A DNA stretch of 64,000 bases, from assembly GCF_000002995.4 (NCBI RefSeq), contig NW_025062476.1:8430501-8494500 (forward strand), read 5' to 3'. The position numbers and the translations under genes are program-made. The first letter of the stretch is position 1. Each line of letters opens with the position of its first letter. Under the pieces are notes generated by a model that was given only the letters and a program-made list of their open reading frames with translations, had not been told where the DNA came from and made no database searches. This DNA comes from Brugia malayi (Eukaryota; Nematoda; Chromadorea; Rhabditida; Onchocercidae). Below are positions 49,988-64,000 of this stretch, piece after piece.

Positions 49988-52900
49988 CTGAAGAATACCA
50001 GAATACCTGAATATTAATTGTAAAAGCAATTAATATGCAAAAGAAGGAATGAACTCTGATTTATTTGCAGCTAGATACCGCTATAAGTTTTCCTACTAGT
50101 CCGAATATATAGAGGGAGCAGATGTAGTATATTGAACACATAATGCAATATCCTAATTATGAGAATTCGGAATTGATCCGACATTATTTGACAACAGCAC
50201 TATTCCAGTCTAAATGCTGTTAAATTTGTTGCAATGATAAAACAGGGAATGAATTATTACTTTGAAGTCCGAAGCTATCACTCAAAGTAATAGGAAGTTA
50301 TAAAGCTACAGGATCCATCGCTTGAGTACTAATATTCATTTCTCCAACACATTGTGAGTGATGAGTTCTACGATAGGATTTCAACGCGTAGATAGAAAAA
50401 TCTAATAAACTACTCAAATGCTCTCCTCTAATATCAAAACAAACACTATAGAGCTTAATCGCACAATACCTGAGAAGCTGAAAATAATGATATAATGTCA
50501 TTTATTTCTACCTGAAGTGGTGATAGCATTTCTGAGCCCCTTCGGAGTACCATATGTCTTACAACTTAGTACTGCATAATTATCTTTTCTCTTTCTTGTT
50601 CTAACTTTTCTGTCCCTTAAGTTTTATAAATATTTCTCAAGTTGAAAAATAGGTTTTTTTTGCTCACTCATGCTCTTATATCACTTGTTTTTTTTCCTCC
50701 CGTGAATTATCCATTCCATTTTAAGCGGAGTTTGTACTGTCAGAGATATGCTTTAATCATCAATGTGATATTTTAAACTTATCTGTAATGACTTTGAAAA
50801 TTAAGGGGAAAAAGTTTGACAGCAGTGATAAAAAAGAAGAAAAAATGAGGCATCGGTCCGACTACATGAACAAAGAATGTAATGAAACCTGTCTTGCGAG
50901 AAATGGATTGCTAACGAAAATATAATTAATGAAGGAAGAAGAATGGTATTTTAATTTGATTTCTGAATCACTATGACAATAACAAATGTTGAAATTTTGA
51001 CATGCATAAAATGGAATCATATTGACTTTTATTAGTAATTTAACAAAGAAATGAAGAAAACCGAAAGTGGAACAAAAAAAGACAGTTTAAAGACTATTAA
51101 CAAGTAGATAGGTAGGTAGGTGATCATCACTTCTGAATATAATTTGTTGAATTTTGCCAATTTTTTGAATATTAATAAAATGAAATTATGAAGCAGTCAC
51201 CAATTCCGTGATAATAATCATATCTTAAGAATGAAATTGCGAAAAAGATTTACATTGCGCCTTCTTATCTTCATGTCAGATTGGATCTGGAATGTCTCAT
51301 TGATTTATCGATGGATAATTTGGAAGTGTTGTTATATTAAATTCATTAATTGAAATTTGTTTGCTATTTGAAAGAATTTCAACTCATGTACAGTGAATAA
51401 TTATGATAATTATACATTCAGCATGGAAGCGATATGATTGATCAGAAAAGTGATTCCCTTATTTACTATAATGCAATAATATAGTCATGACAATTAGCAA
51501 GTGATCAACGAACTTAGTCATATTGGATATGTTTGCAATAGCACAATAGCAAAAAAAAAATTTGTAAATGGTAGAGTTTGATGAACTGTTAAAAAACTAG
51601 ATTCGATGCATATTTACAATGGTAAAACCAGATTTTAACGAAATGAAGGAAAAATTTTTAATATGAAAAAACATGAGGAAGATGCGAGCTGATAGGAATA
51701 CTGCAGTTTACTGGCTGACCGTATCTGTTGATATATTTTCATCATTTAAGCAAAAATGATGCCATTTCTTACACGGCAATACAACGGTATTTACAGAAAA
51801 TAATGAAAAATCAATGAAATTTTAAATTAAAAAATAAGATAACATTAGCTCTTATCATTTAGTACAATTCACAATAGAATCATATTATATTTAAATGACT
51901 AGGTCACGTTAATGAAGTGAGAAGTGATTTATCGTCATAAATTGGCTTAGATTTTTGTTAAATTAAACTATAATTTTTATTCACTCTTGAACTCATATTT
52001 CCAATTCTGTCTCGCCTATTTATTTACTTCTTATTGCACTTTTGATGCAGTAATACTTGCTTCATATTAAGTCATCGTATGGACAGGAATGGAAATTATT
52101 GCAAAATATCGTTGATGTTGGCAGCAAAACATCATGGAACTCCAGCAAACTGATTTAAATTTCATATGAAGCGTAGAGATTCACCTTCAGACTCAAATAT
52201 TTGTGTTTGTAAATAAATATGGAGTCCATTTATTTGAACTCGTAAGACTTAAAGCAAGATTAAGAACTTAGATGAGTGAATTTAAATTGACGAATTTAAT
52301 TTGTGAAGTAAATTAACTGATTAGCCGCGATTCATTTGGAATCATTGACTTGTTTCCTCATAACCAAGTTGTTAACTTGTCAAAAAAAAACTTTCCAAAA
52401 TAAGAAAATTCCTTAACCATATTCAAGCTTCGCTATGGACAAATCAATAGGTGAAAAGGCTTATAAAAATAAATGTGAAAGGAATAAAATGGAGAAAACT
52501 GGAAAAACAGAAGGAAATGATGGTATTTAATTGATGTGAATAAGGTTAATTCCATTTCTGAGAATTGAAAAGAATACAATTTGTAAGTAAATTGGTTAAT
52601 TTTTTTATAATGAAAGGATAAAAAACAAATTGCCTCTACAAAAACTTTTGAATAGTATAAAAGTTTGTGGCTTTAAATGAATAACAAATTAATTTGTTAT
52701 TTTATTGTGTTCGTAAAACTTTTTATTCTAGATCAAAATTCTACCTGTAATTTTACTGCTCAAATATTGTGAATCTTCAAGGCAGCGCTATAAAAAACCA
52801 CAAAAGTCATTAAACTAACTGTAGTTATTCATTAAATGAGCATTGTAGATATCATTAAAAGTGATCATAATATCTGGACCGAAATAAAGTTGGAAATTAA

Positions 52901-55900
52901 GCAAACAAGTGACATTGCAGTTCCTTGATCAACAGATAACTTTATTTTAGGTTGGAAGAAAAACAAAATAAGAGTTGGATTTGTATATTTCGATTAAGAA
53001 ACTGATGTGCATCTAACAGATCACCATGCAGTATATGTGACAGGCGCAGTTCGAATAAAAGATATTGTGAAATTTTATCACAAATTTAGAAAGATCTTGA
53101 GATAACTGTTCAGTCCACTCATTTGCAGCAAATTTGTTCCAAAATTTTTTGTTTATACTTTTTCTAATCTTTCAGATTTCACTGAGAAAAGTTTTCGAAA
53201 TTCCTTGCACTTTTTATACGAAGTGCTTTTATTATCTTCCGTATTAAAACGTTTGAGCTTTGCTGAGCATTTATGTCCCTTCCTAAAAGCTTTTCTGTTG
53301 TTCTCTCTTCAGAATTTCAAAAACGCTCAAAAATCTTTTTCTTTTTTTTTTGTAAAAAATGTCTCGAACAAACCTCATTTGATAAAAGTGAAGCTGTAAA
53401 TGAACCTGATTAGCCAAAATCATTAATCAATTAAAAATTCGTTTTCATCGGTTTTGCAATTTCACAGACAAAATCAGACCAAGAAGCCGGACAAGATATT
53501 TTTGTATTCTTTATTTTGTTGGAAATCATTTTCATCAGTAAAAAAAACGAAATTTCGTCATTAACTGGTAAAAATCATGTAATTCTTTCTGCTACAAGTG
53601 TACATCTTTGCAAAAGATTGCACTTTTAGTGATTTCATTTTTGAAGTTTACCGTTCATTTTAACAAATATTTGAGGAAACATGAAATGGGATGTATCGGA
53701 ACGGCTTTTTTAGAAGAAACTGGAAAAAAATGAAAATTAGCGGTATGTTTTTTTGAGAGAAGCTGAAACGGAACCAAACCTGGTGAAATAGATTTTTTTT
53801 GTAAGAGATGAAGTGACAGTTTCGTCCCTTTACCTCGTTGAGACATAAAATAGAGACAACAGAATCTGTAAAAGTTCTTCCATGCTTTAATAATAAAGTT
53901 GCCTGAAATACCAAAGGCCTCTTCAAAAATTTTCTTTAAAAATTTATTTTCAAATTAAAAAGGCAACGGTACATACATTGTCTTCGTAGGATAATACTTT
54001 TTAAGATTATATAGTTTAGGCACAGATAAACAAAAAGATATAAATTAATACAAAATTGTCAAAAAAAGCTAGAATGTAAAAGTTAGTGATTTTGAAATGA
54101 TGGTTTTCGATAAAAAGTGTTCCCACTATGAGGGAGTTTAGTCTAGAGTGATCTTCTCTCCTCGAGTAATTCAAAAGAAATGTAGAAACAACTATTATAT
54201 ATATAGACGTTTTCTTTAGAAATGATCCTTTCTTTCTGAATTTCAACTATCTTGAATGACATTTAAATTTCTTTCCAGAAATGAATTAGTGAATCGAAAA
54301 AAATAGTCTCAAATTTAGAAAATGAATATAACCTTGCTGAAACGACCATAGTGCAATCAATAGAATTCTTGTCCAAAAGTATACTTAAAAACAATTCAAA
54401 ATCATTCCTAATCTTAGCTATATTTCCAATGTTCATAATGACAAACATGTGCAAAATAAAATGATAAATGATCAGCGCTTTGACTCATTGGCATCGTCCA
54501 AGTACTTTGATTTTATATCGTTTAAAACAAAGTCTAAACAATAATTTATCTACAATCACCTTTTAAAAATTGTTCATAAAACGGTTAAAGTGTAAACAGT
54601 ACTTGAATAGGCAATATTACCTTTCTCGATAACATCAATATCAATGATAAAAAAAAGTCACCCTGCTTGTTTTATTGCTAGCACTCCAGTTCATGGACTG
54701 TTTTCTTTTCATATTACTTTCATTTCCAAAAATTATTGAAATGAAGTTGATCTTTTCATAAAACTTTTGAAATTGAACTCTTTCTAATAAACCAAATAAA
54801 CTAATGTTTTCCTCTTTTTCATCTATCAAATATTATCGAAAAACTACTTGTATTGAATACAATAAAAGAATAAGTCACATCTTGAGGAAATAAATGAAAT
54901 TACATATAATAGTGGCATATTTGGTAGTTCACTTTGGCTTTAACTGCTTACGAGTTAAAATAACAACATTATACAATGAAAAACCTATGGTTATCAGTGT
55001 TGAGAGATGATACTGTTAGGATGACAGATAAATGAGCGATATTGTTTAATCACTGATAAAAGAATTAAAAACGAAGTTCGTGTTACTAAAAGTATGAAAT
55101 ATTGCAAATAATAGTTCAGAATTTTTTAACAGTATTTGCACAATCAGTTGAAAATCGCAACTCTTTCTCTAATCTAAATCAATGATTAGTTGAGTTAGTT
55201 TGATTCATGACTTTATCTTTTCTCCTAAATTATGATAAAGTGAAATTAAGAATAATCTGGAAACTTATTATTATTTGCTTCCATCTAAGCTCATTTTCAC
55301 CCGTTGCGCTAAATAAAGACGAATTTTTGCAGTAGCGAGGAATTTATACAATGCAGGTAGAAATAATTGTGTAAATGAGTAACAAATGATACTATTACCT
55401 CTTCCATTCATATTTTTGTCTTATCGACACATTCGTTTTCTAATGCTCTAAACAAGGATTGAAATTTTTTAAAAATAAGGAAAACAAAAGGAAAAGTTGA
55501 GGAAAATTGAATTATAAAAAGGTAGTTCAAACAGTGTCGGATGTAAGTATCAAATCTTCGTATCCAAATCAAATAATTTAGAATATGCATGTTTTGTATA
55601 GCATGGGCATGTATAATACGTATCAGTAAAAAGATACATAAATGTGTATTAATAAAAGGTACATTAAAATTCTTTGGTTATTTTTGTTCATCTCCCACAA
55701 ATCATTTAACCAAATTATTGCACCTATCAACGGCGATAATGCACACTCGTAGTATTAATTTATCTAAAAGCGCAATATAAAATACACTCTATTGGTTGCG
55801 ATATACGTCAAACCACTAATTCTCTTCTTTTACAGAATTTCTCTCAATACGTCAAGTTTACCTTCCGCATAGTTATCCACTGAAGATTTTAGGAAAACTT

Positions 55901-58661
55901 TTCAGTTATAAAATGAAATTAAAAATTAGGAAGACATTTTAACTCACTGGTTTAATCTTATATTTCATCATTCTTGCATACGATTTCCTTGTCAAAGTCT
56001 ACTGTTAAGTTTTTAATTCATATTTTGATGCTGCTAATTATGAATAAATTCTATCTTAAAAAGTTGTTGTTAAGAAATATTAAAGAAAACAAGGAAGTTA
56101 AATGAAGCAGTAGTAAATATAATCTGTATTAAAAAGAGAGGAAATGCACTTTCCGACTGCATTATTTTCACCTATGAGAACTTGGTTATTTAAGACAACA
56201 ATGTTTTATTGTAAATGTCCTTGGTTCAATTCAGTATCACTCAGAGAAAAAAGTTCTGCGAATACTTAGAGAAAAAAAGTCTGCGAATAGAATAATAATA
56301 ATCATATTTTTATTATTCAGTAGGGACCACTTTTAAATTTCGTAAAATTATTTTATGTTATTTTATGAGAAGAAAGTATAGGAAAAAGAAGGAAGAGGTA
56401 TTTTTAACAGTTCATTTAAAGTCATTTCATGTTCCATCAGATGAAAATTTAGTGGAACTTGCCTTGGCTGATGAATCGGTCTATTCTGAATTTGCGTTTA
56501 ATAGTTCTATTATATCATTGTTTTCAGTGCTTGAAGTTGAAATTAATCAAGCATTCCAGAAAATTTATCACAAAATTTGTTTCTTAGTCGCCCTAACGTG
56601 TCAAATGTGTACTTCATGAAGCACATAGCTTCTGAAATACTATATTAATGGTAATGGTAGGATAACATAGCAACATGGCACGAATGAATGCATGCACGAA
56701 TTCTGGCATGCATATTGTAGATTATTACTCTACGAATAGGTTAATCTTACATTTAACTAAATGAACTGTTTGTTTCAATTTCAATGCTAACAATGACAAA
56801 TTTATTTCCTTGCTAAGCGAATGTTACATTTAATTGGTAACTAATAGTTCAAGCTCAAAAAAATATCAGAGAAAGAGCTATAGTTTAATTGAATTATATA
56901 GTGAGACTATTTCTTTCCGAGTCTGACTATATTAGGCTTACTTTAATGTATAATAGTGAAATGTAACTTTGCGAACTTTTCATAATGTGGAATACAACGC
57001 CTTCTATAGCAGAAGTTTTGTGTTGATATTAAATGAATGATAGCACATCTACAATTCTAATAATTTCATTCAATTCATTTCTATTGTATGAGAAATGTAC
57101 ACTAACAGAAATTGCTGTTGTATTCCTAACAAGTAATCGAATTAATGGCGTGTCAACATGTAATAAAAGTTAGTCAGCTGACATATACACATGGTTGTCA
57201 TAGTTTATGAAATAGATTGTCACATTAATAGATACTTCCCGCTTCTCCTCGTGTATTGACTACATCGCTCTTTATTTCAATTTAAATTTAAGCAAGACAT
57301 TAGTTGACACTTTTAACAAAGTTTAAAATACGCAACATTTGCTTTTCTGTTAACTTACTTCGGTCTACAAATGCTTCCATCCCTTCTCGTTTTTCTCATC
57401 TTTCCTCTTTCACCTTTTCTTATCTTAAAAATCTCTTCAAATATTTGTATTGGGACGTAAAATATTCCGAAAATGATTCATGAGTTCCAGTTATAAGCAA
57501 ATTTAATAATGGAAGTGAAACTAGCAAAAATAGATACCAGAACCACTTTAGGCGTTTTTATTCTCTTTCTTCTCTTGTTTTCTTAATAATTAGTAAATTT
57601 TAAGCATCAAGCAGATTTTGAAAATCACAAAGAGTCTATAAGTTCATAAGTTTTTTGCATGTTTATTTGTCTTCCTTCCTTTCAGCTTTCTATCGTTCTT
57701 TTATCTTTTTCATAAGAAGAAAATAGAGTCTAGAGGACGATCATCACATTTCAGAAAGTAATGACAAAAATAATAGAAATAGGTATGTTGCAAATGGTTG
57801 ACGTCAACTAACACTAAGAGGAAAGGCATTCAGTATAGTATGACAGTCACAGTATTGTATAACACAACAGAATGTTTTATTACCTCTTCTGTCTTTGAAT
57901 AATTCACTTTCGAGAGAGACAAAGCTTTAAAAATTCCACCACTGCAATTCTTTTTTCTATTTTTGTTCCGAGAAATAAAAAGCTTTTGAATGGAATTAAA
58001 GTGGACAACACGAGCGTCCACTTTAAATTTGCAATAAAAAATCTGGACCATTATATAATGTAATATGACTTAAGCACTCATAGCTATCGATTCTAAAAAA
58101 GCTGTTGTGCCATTTTTCTCAGACAAATGACAAAAATCTTTTAAAATACTAACATCTGACACGGATCAATTAATTTGTATGATTTGCGTCTTCCTTGTTG
58201 CATCCATCACTTTCCAAAATGTTCGATCCATTGAAATTGATTTTAATGCAAACGCATTATAATATCCTTAACAGAAGAACAACAAATGATTTCTCTCTTT
58301 TTTCTGTCTTAAACAGGTTTGTGTTGATACAATCGCTAACTGTCTTCATGAATGAAATAAGGAAATAAGTCCAATATTCTCGAACATTGGACTATTTCGA
58401 ACAAAAAGCTTCTTCAAGAGCTTATAATCAAATCATTAAGATTAAGACAAATCAACTAGGATTCTACTACCGAATTTTTGAATGGAATAAATTCTGTGGC
58501 AATCTTTAAATGAGTGCGTGTTGCATATTCTGACCATTCTCAAATGTCATCGTCTAGTGTTGGTTGTCTTCTCTTCAATAAAATCAGTCTACTCTAATGC
58601 TTTAGATCGATATTCTGCTTGGTGGTTTGCATTGTTTAATAGCTGAGGCTACTTCTAAACG

Positions 58662-58686
58662 TTCATTCATTCATTCATTCATTCAT
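58662..58686. repeat. (ATTC)n microsatellite
   Basis: About six tandem TTCA units. Confidence 0.95.
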
Positions 58687-61600
58687 CCCTTCCTTTCCTC
58701 TCTCCAATGCCAATTGAAGCCCTTCAGAACATCGATTCCGTTTCAATTCTTGCTTTTACTATTCTTTTTTAACTATGCACAATTTGTAATCTTTCCTTCG
58801 ATACTGTGAAACGTTCGGTTGATCTTTGTTCTACTCTCTTCTCTTCACATTATAATTCATAATGTTTATTCAACGAAGCTAAATTTATTCCGTTTAAAAG
58901 TTACAAGATTTGTATTTTTTGATAAATTCTCTAATTAGCCTATTAGCCTATGCTAATTTCCATGTTTTACATTGACCAATGAATTGTTAAGCTTCATATT
59001 GGTCACTATACTTTACCTTGTATAAGTTATAGTATACATTATTAAGTTGATAAACTTCACTATTCTAAAAGGAAGCTAATGGAACTGTAGTATTTCTATT
59101 TTTGGTGAAAAAAATTTTAATTAAAGTTCCTCATGAAAGAAAAATATCTGACCCCAAGTGAGCATGTTATAATTTTCTAAAATTTTTCTAAACTTTTTTG
59201 TTAACTTAATGAACTAAGTTTCTCATACTCTCTCCAACATAAAATGTTGAGACTATAAACCATGAATAGTACGTCGAATTGGATTTCTTTTATTTACTGG
59301 ATATAACTCAATATTATGGCCAAACTTTTCTCCGCTGGAATGAGCCCAATTTTCAATGTTATATCTAATAGATAAAGTAAATCAAATGTTATCTGTTAGA
59401 TAAGCAAAAAAAAAAAATTTCTGCAATATGATTCTGTACCAAACCATAAATTTAACAACAAAACGAGCATATTTGAAAGACTAGCAGCTCAGAATTAAAA
59501 ACAGAAACCGAGTATATCAATTTTTCTAAATTCTGTGTGCAGATGGAGATCTTTTATCAATTTGCTTTGATTTAACTTTGTGAAGAGTTGATTTTCTCAG
59601 GTGATCTATTTTAAAGTTTTTTGTTTGAGAATTGTTTTCTCGATTTTAATGTGGGCAACAGCAACTTATTCATAATTTAGAGTTTTCAAATTTTCTTCCT
59701 TTTCATCACTCCTTCTTAGATTTTGTTTGAATCAAAAAACAGCTTTAAATATATGTGATTCAACTGACTATGCAAAATATTTTATGAGTGACAGTTTACC
59801 ATAAGCAGATGAACTTTCCAATTCTAGTCTGATCGACATGTCATTCAGACTAGGATTTTAAATGTTGCTGCTGAATACTAGAAATGGAAATTTCAGAAGG
59901 TAACCTTCGCTGGCCAATACTAACCTCACTAACTTTAAATTACAGTAAACGTTAAATTTTCTAACCCGAACGATGCATTCATAGATTTCGATGAAATAAA
60001 AAAAAAAAAAAAAAAACCATATCAATAAAATGAAAAATCGAGAAATTTGCCCTAAGGAAACATTATGCTAAGTAAAAACCGCAATGACTGGAACCAATGT
60101 CTACTTACTGTTAATAAAAATTACCCGCCTCATTCTTCCTTTTCTTTTTTATTTCTTAACTTGTAATACTTCAATTATCTAAATTATATAGGCTTAGTTA
60201 AACAAAAATTTGTAAACTAGTCGAAAATTTCAAATTTTTTACTCTTTATTCGATTTGCATAATGAACAAATAGTATCCAAGAAAAATAGGAGATCAGTTT
60301 CCTTCGTTTACTTGTTATGAAAGTGTTTTTGAGGCTAAATCTCAAAATGGAAAAATTTGTTGAATTAAAAAGATCAATTGATGTAGAAGAGATGAAACAA
60401 TCGAGAAAGTCTGAAACACTGGGGAAAGCTAAGTTTTTACGAGACAATATTAGTCGAGAGATAAAAGACTCACCAAAACTTTAGCTTCAAGGAAATTGGG
60501 TATGATCTATTGGGATGGTAACAAATCAAGGAGAAGAATATTTTTCTGAATTTCTTTTAACTCGCAATTGAACTTCTCTAGAACCACTCAGCTGGAAATT
60601 TCAACAACTTTACTGACCAAAGTGGTTGGTCAATAATTTCGATATATATTTTTATAAAATAAAAAGCGTAAAAAGTGCTTTCGAGAAATAATTTTCGACA
60701 CAGCTGTGATAATAGATGAGATATCGAAGATTCCAAAGCATTCTATCTTCCCTCACAAACTAATACAATCACAAAGCGCAAAATACTACACTTGTTGCGA
60801 AATAAGCCTTAGAAAAAGAATGGATGATCCAATCATAATACAAGCGCAGTGGATTTTAGCAAATGGAATTAAAGATTTGCGGCTCCACTTTGAAGAGAAG
60901 GAGTTCATTGCATATAAAAATGGCACTCAGAAAGAACTGTGATTCTAATTATGTACTAATTACGCGACAGAACCATTAGATCAATGGATACGAAAATGAT
61001 AACTCATTTACTAAGAAGTATCAATATGTCTTGAAGCAAATAAGACTTTTCCTGAAACAAATGGAGGACTGGAATTTAGGTTCCAAAATATCGGTTATAC
61101 TCAACGTCATTGACAAGATTTGAAAACACTCTCTGAGGCTAATCAGTGTGAACATCAGTTTACCTGTTCGTCCTTTACTTCGTTTGATCTTTGTTGTCAT
61201 TGGATAGTATAAGTTATTACAAAGAATTTTATTTTTGATCTAAGCTTCCTAATTGTCACTTTATTTATTATTTTTTTTTTTTTGTTTTGATAAGACGATT
61301 ATAAGTAAATATTTATTGTATTGTTTTCGTATCCATTAATCCACTGGATTAGAGAGCATGATGGAAAGAATACTTGCTGAAATTCCTTTCTAATAGATAT
61401 ATACATATGTACTAATTTCATTTTTAAAGTAATTAGCCTATTTCTCTGATATGTTAATTCACGCATTTGGTGGAGAATGTCAACAACACGAAATCTCTAG
61501 GAACTTAGGCTTTACTGCTACACTCTTTTAATAATGTCCTTAAGAAAAGACACTCACTAGGCCAGACTGTCCTTTAGTCTCAACTATCACCATTCTTCCT

Positions 61601-61702
61601 CTGCAGGTCAGACCAGACCATTGAGGCTTCTTACTCAATGAATTTTTCTTCTTTACCGAGTATAAGTGCATAGTTTTTATTGTCCACTTGCCAGATGGTC
61701 TG

Positions 61703-61757
61703 TCTACACATACACACGCACACTTACCCATACATACACACACACATACATACATAA
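61703..61757. repeat. CA/CATA-rich simple repeat
   Basis: An imperfect run of CA and CATA units. A short CT run follows at about 61921-61936. Confidence 0.9.
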
Positions 61758-62507
61758 ATGTTCCATTTCTAATTTCGAAACGAAATGTGCAATAAGTAAG
61801 TGAAACTGGAACACAGCGTCCTACTTGTTAAAATGATGTGAAATGGATGGAAGAGAGAAATGTGAAAGTACGTTAAAGCATTGGTCAATACTAGATGTTG
61901 TGACCAGAGGATATCTTTCCCCCTCTCTCTCTCTCCTTCCAATGTACTGTTGCTCCACTTTTGACATTCTACTTGTTGTTTAATGATAGTAAAATTGACC
62001 AACAAAAAAATGAGTTTGAAGATTCAACTGAGCTCATTCATATCTGTTCATTTAATCAAGCTATCAAGTCATTTACTCATCAATTAGTCGATTTACTGAG
62101 TAGGAAACAAGTAAATGAAAAAAAAAAAAAAATCATTGTCACAGTTGTAACAAAATTCATATTCAATTAATTGTTATAATTTGGAGCCGCCTAAATACAA
62201 ATATATTCGATATTTCGGATTTTAGAGCTAATTCCTCATTTTATTTGTATTACCTGCTTGACAGACCCAAATATAAAACACATAAAGTACTTTCTATAAT
62301 TTGCGGCTAAAAGTATACTTTTCCCTTAAATTTTAACGCAACTTTATTTTGATACAATGATGTTGATATGATTGTTAACCAACGTTAGCGACGTTGTTTT
62401 ATCTATTGTATTTACTTTCTTGCCAGTAAACCTTTCCATATTTCAGTAAGAAATGTAGAGTGTTTTCACTCCTGTGGGCCACTTCTAATATGTGAAAATT
62501 TTAAAGA

Positions 62508-64000
62508 ATGGATAGTCAGAGATTGCTGGACGGAAATTTTTCGCCGGGACGAAATAGAGTAAAAAAGTTGTTGGAACATTTTGAGAAGTCACCGGTAAAT
62601 GCAATTGCTCGGAGTAGTAACCCATCGTTAGCAGCACGGGAGAGGTTAGTACTTGTACAAGTTGATTTAAACAGTTACTGAATTCTTGGTGAATACTCAT
62701 TTTGAATTTTAAAAAACTTTTATATTGGTGTCACTTCGCTTTTTCAATTATGGTTTAAAGATCATCACAAAAAGAAATTGCTTTTGGTGCTGACCTAAAC
62801 GGTTAGCCTTAATCATTCGAAGTCAGAAGGACTGTAAAACAGAATTGATTCACGGAAGGATATAGTAGTTTATCTGGTTCACTTATAGTAGTTTATTTAT
62901 TTTCACCGATTTTTGATTAACGGATCATTCAACCTTGCGTTTTAATCCTCCAACAATGAGTTTTTAATATAGGTGATAATAATATCGCCTAGTTAATGAT
63001 TACATTTTCCCGAGAGGCACTTGTGATATATGAACACCTAGCGTTTCTCACTTTTACAAAAAAAAAGTAGTTGTTTCCCACTTAGAACATATTGTCAAGA
63101 GAGATGAAAATTATACCAACCAGAAATTTTAGAGGAAGTAGATCATGTCATCACTTAGTGGAAAGTGGTAGCCGTTTCTTTCTTTTTAAATGATTTTTGA
63201 CTTTTGAATATTTGATTGTTTTTTTAGAACTTTTCACGCCCAATTTTTTTGTATAAAATTCTACTATGAGGCATGCAATGTAAGGTTTTCTTTAGAATTA
63301 TTATTTTCAGTCTACTTTTTATTTATAATCACTTTTCCTTAACTTTATAACTACAATTTTGTAGATGCCAGTCGATATCGCGACATCGTTCCTCGAAACA
63401 AGGATCCGCTGGCATCTATCAGAGACGAAGTATTCTTAAGAGACAGGTGAGGTTTGTGAGATTTTCTTCAGAGCTTCAGAATTACTTTTATTACTAAACC
63501 AATTCAATGATTCCTTTATAATCTGATAATAAGTCATATCCTTTGTCATATCCATAAGTTTGAGAAGGATGCGAAATTCACTTAACACTTTAGTACTCGC
63601 TTGTGGTAGAATAACCAACCATCCTTACAAAATAGTAACCTTATCTGTAAACTAATCTGACAACCATCTCATATTTATAGGACAGAATTTACATTGTGAT
63701 AGATTAGATTATGGTGTGAATTGAGTTCGTACTTATTCAATGCTTATTTAACTTTAATTTTTTTACTGTGTGATTCTTTACGATAAATTGAATAATTTGC
63801 TGAGAAAACTACTAGAAGGTCGAACTGTTTGGCTAAAAGTGAAAGCTCGCAATAAGCTAAACTTTTCTGCATGCAGATTGCACCGTTAATGTTACTGTGT
63901 TCATAATTCAGTCAAAAAGTCATACGGACATTCGGCCGAGTGGAAGATCATCGATAACTGTTAGACGACGAAGTGTAATGTCCAAAAGTTATAGCCATGG
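62508..64000 (+). CDS. 5' part of an unrecognised basic, Ser/Arg-rich protein (partial, runs off the window)
   Basis: Three exons chain in frame: 62508-62644, 63365-63446 and 63912-64000 (edge), giving 102 residues. The first exon starts MDSQRLLDGNFSPGRNRV and contains an amphipathic stretch, VKKLLEHFEKSP (about 18-29); the following exons are basic and serine-rich (RHRSSKQGS, YQRRSILKRQ, RSSITVRRRSVMSKS). There is no signal peptide or membrane segment, so it is likely intracellular. The serine/arginine clusters look like kinase target sites typical of disordered N-terminal regions of regulatory or cytoskeletal proteins. The start is chosen because a possible acceptor (TTTTAAAG) lies directly before it and the frame is open through two good splice junctions (AG|GTTAGT, CAG|GTGAGG). 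The family cannot be named from this fragment. Confidence 0.65.

Larger units (their letters stand above)
49988..62507. other. Gene-poor 12.5-kb region
   Basis: No supported gene on either strand. It is AT-rich with many short homopolymers. A hydrophilic reading frame at 60347-60484 and another at 60706-60942 (plus) look protein-like but are unconnected (see findings). Simple repeats are listed separately. The region probably includes the promoter and outron of the gene starting at 62508 and that of the BPHL-like gene. Confidence 0.55.

Overview
The window is AT-rich eukaryotic nuclear DNA with intron-rich genes (exons mostly 50-270 bases, nearly all introns GT-AG). Several start codons sit 0-40 bases after a perfect 3' splice site (for example positions 8845, 24046, 25482, 46565, 49978), the pattern expected of spliced-leader trans-splicing. 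Together with the protein families seen, this suggests a parasitic nematode, probably of the spirurid/filarial type; the lineage is inference. I rebuilt the gene models by hand by chaining splice sites and checking codon phase; each complete model closes in frame from ATG to stop.

Layout. 1-3.9 kb: no gene recognised. 3.9-8.8 kb, minus: a secreted protein of about 426 residues with one PAN/apple-like cysteine domain. 12.4-24.0 kb, minus: a large gene of about 21 exons for a putative type I membrane protein of about 909 residues with six recurrent cysteine clusters (CC-x-x-C, C-C-C...C or C-x-C...C); I do not recognise the family. 25.5-29.6 kb and 35.4-39.4 kb, plus: two tandem trehalase genes (GH37), 621 and 620 residues, with identical intron positions and mostly identical exon lengths. 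40.8-46.5 kb, minus: a cortactin orthologue of 676 residues (NTA acidic region, seven cortactin repeats, charged helix, SH3). 47.7-50.0 kb, minus: a valacyclovir-hydrolase-like (BPHL) alpha/beta hydrolase of 288 residues. 50-62.5 kb: gene-poor. 62.5-64 kb, plus: the first three exons of a basic, serine/arginine-rich protein running off the window.

The genes do not form one pathway. The trehalase pair is a local duplication; both copies keep the catalytic residues and have signal peptides and hydrophobic C-terminal tails, so both probably act on trehalose at a cell or gut surface. Cortactin is an actin/Arp2/3 regulator and the BPHL-like protein a small-molecule ester hydrolase. The most unusual points are the uncharacterised cysteine-cluster membrane protein, two introns with GC rather than GT donors, a possible alternative first exon that would remove the signal peptide of the PAN protein, and a 17-bp near-perfect hairpin upstream of the cortactin gene. 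No transposon, tRNA, rRNA or CRISPR array was recognised.
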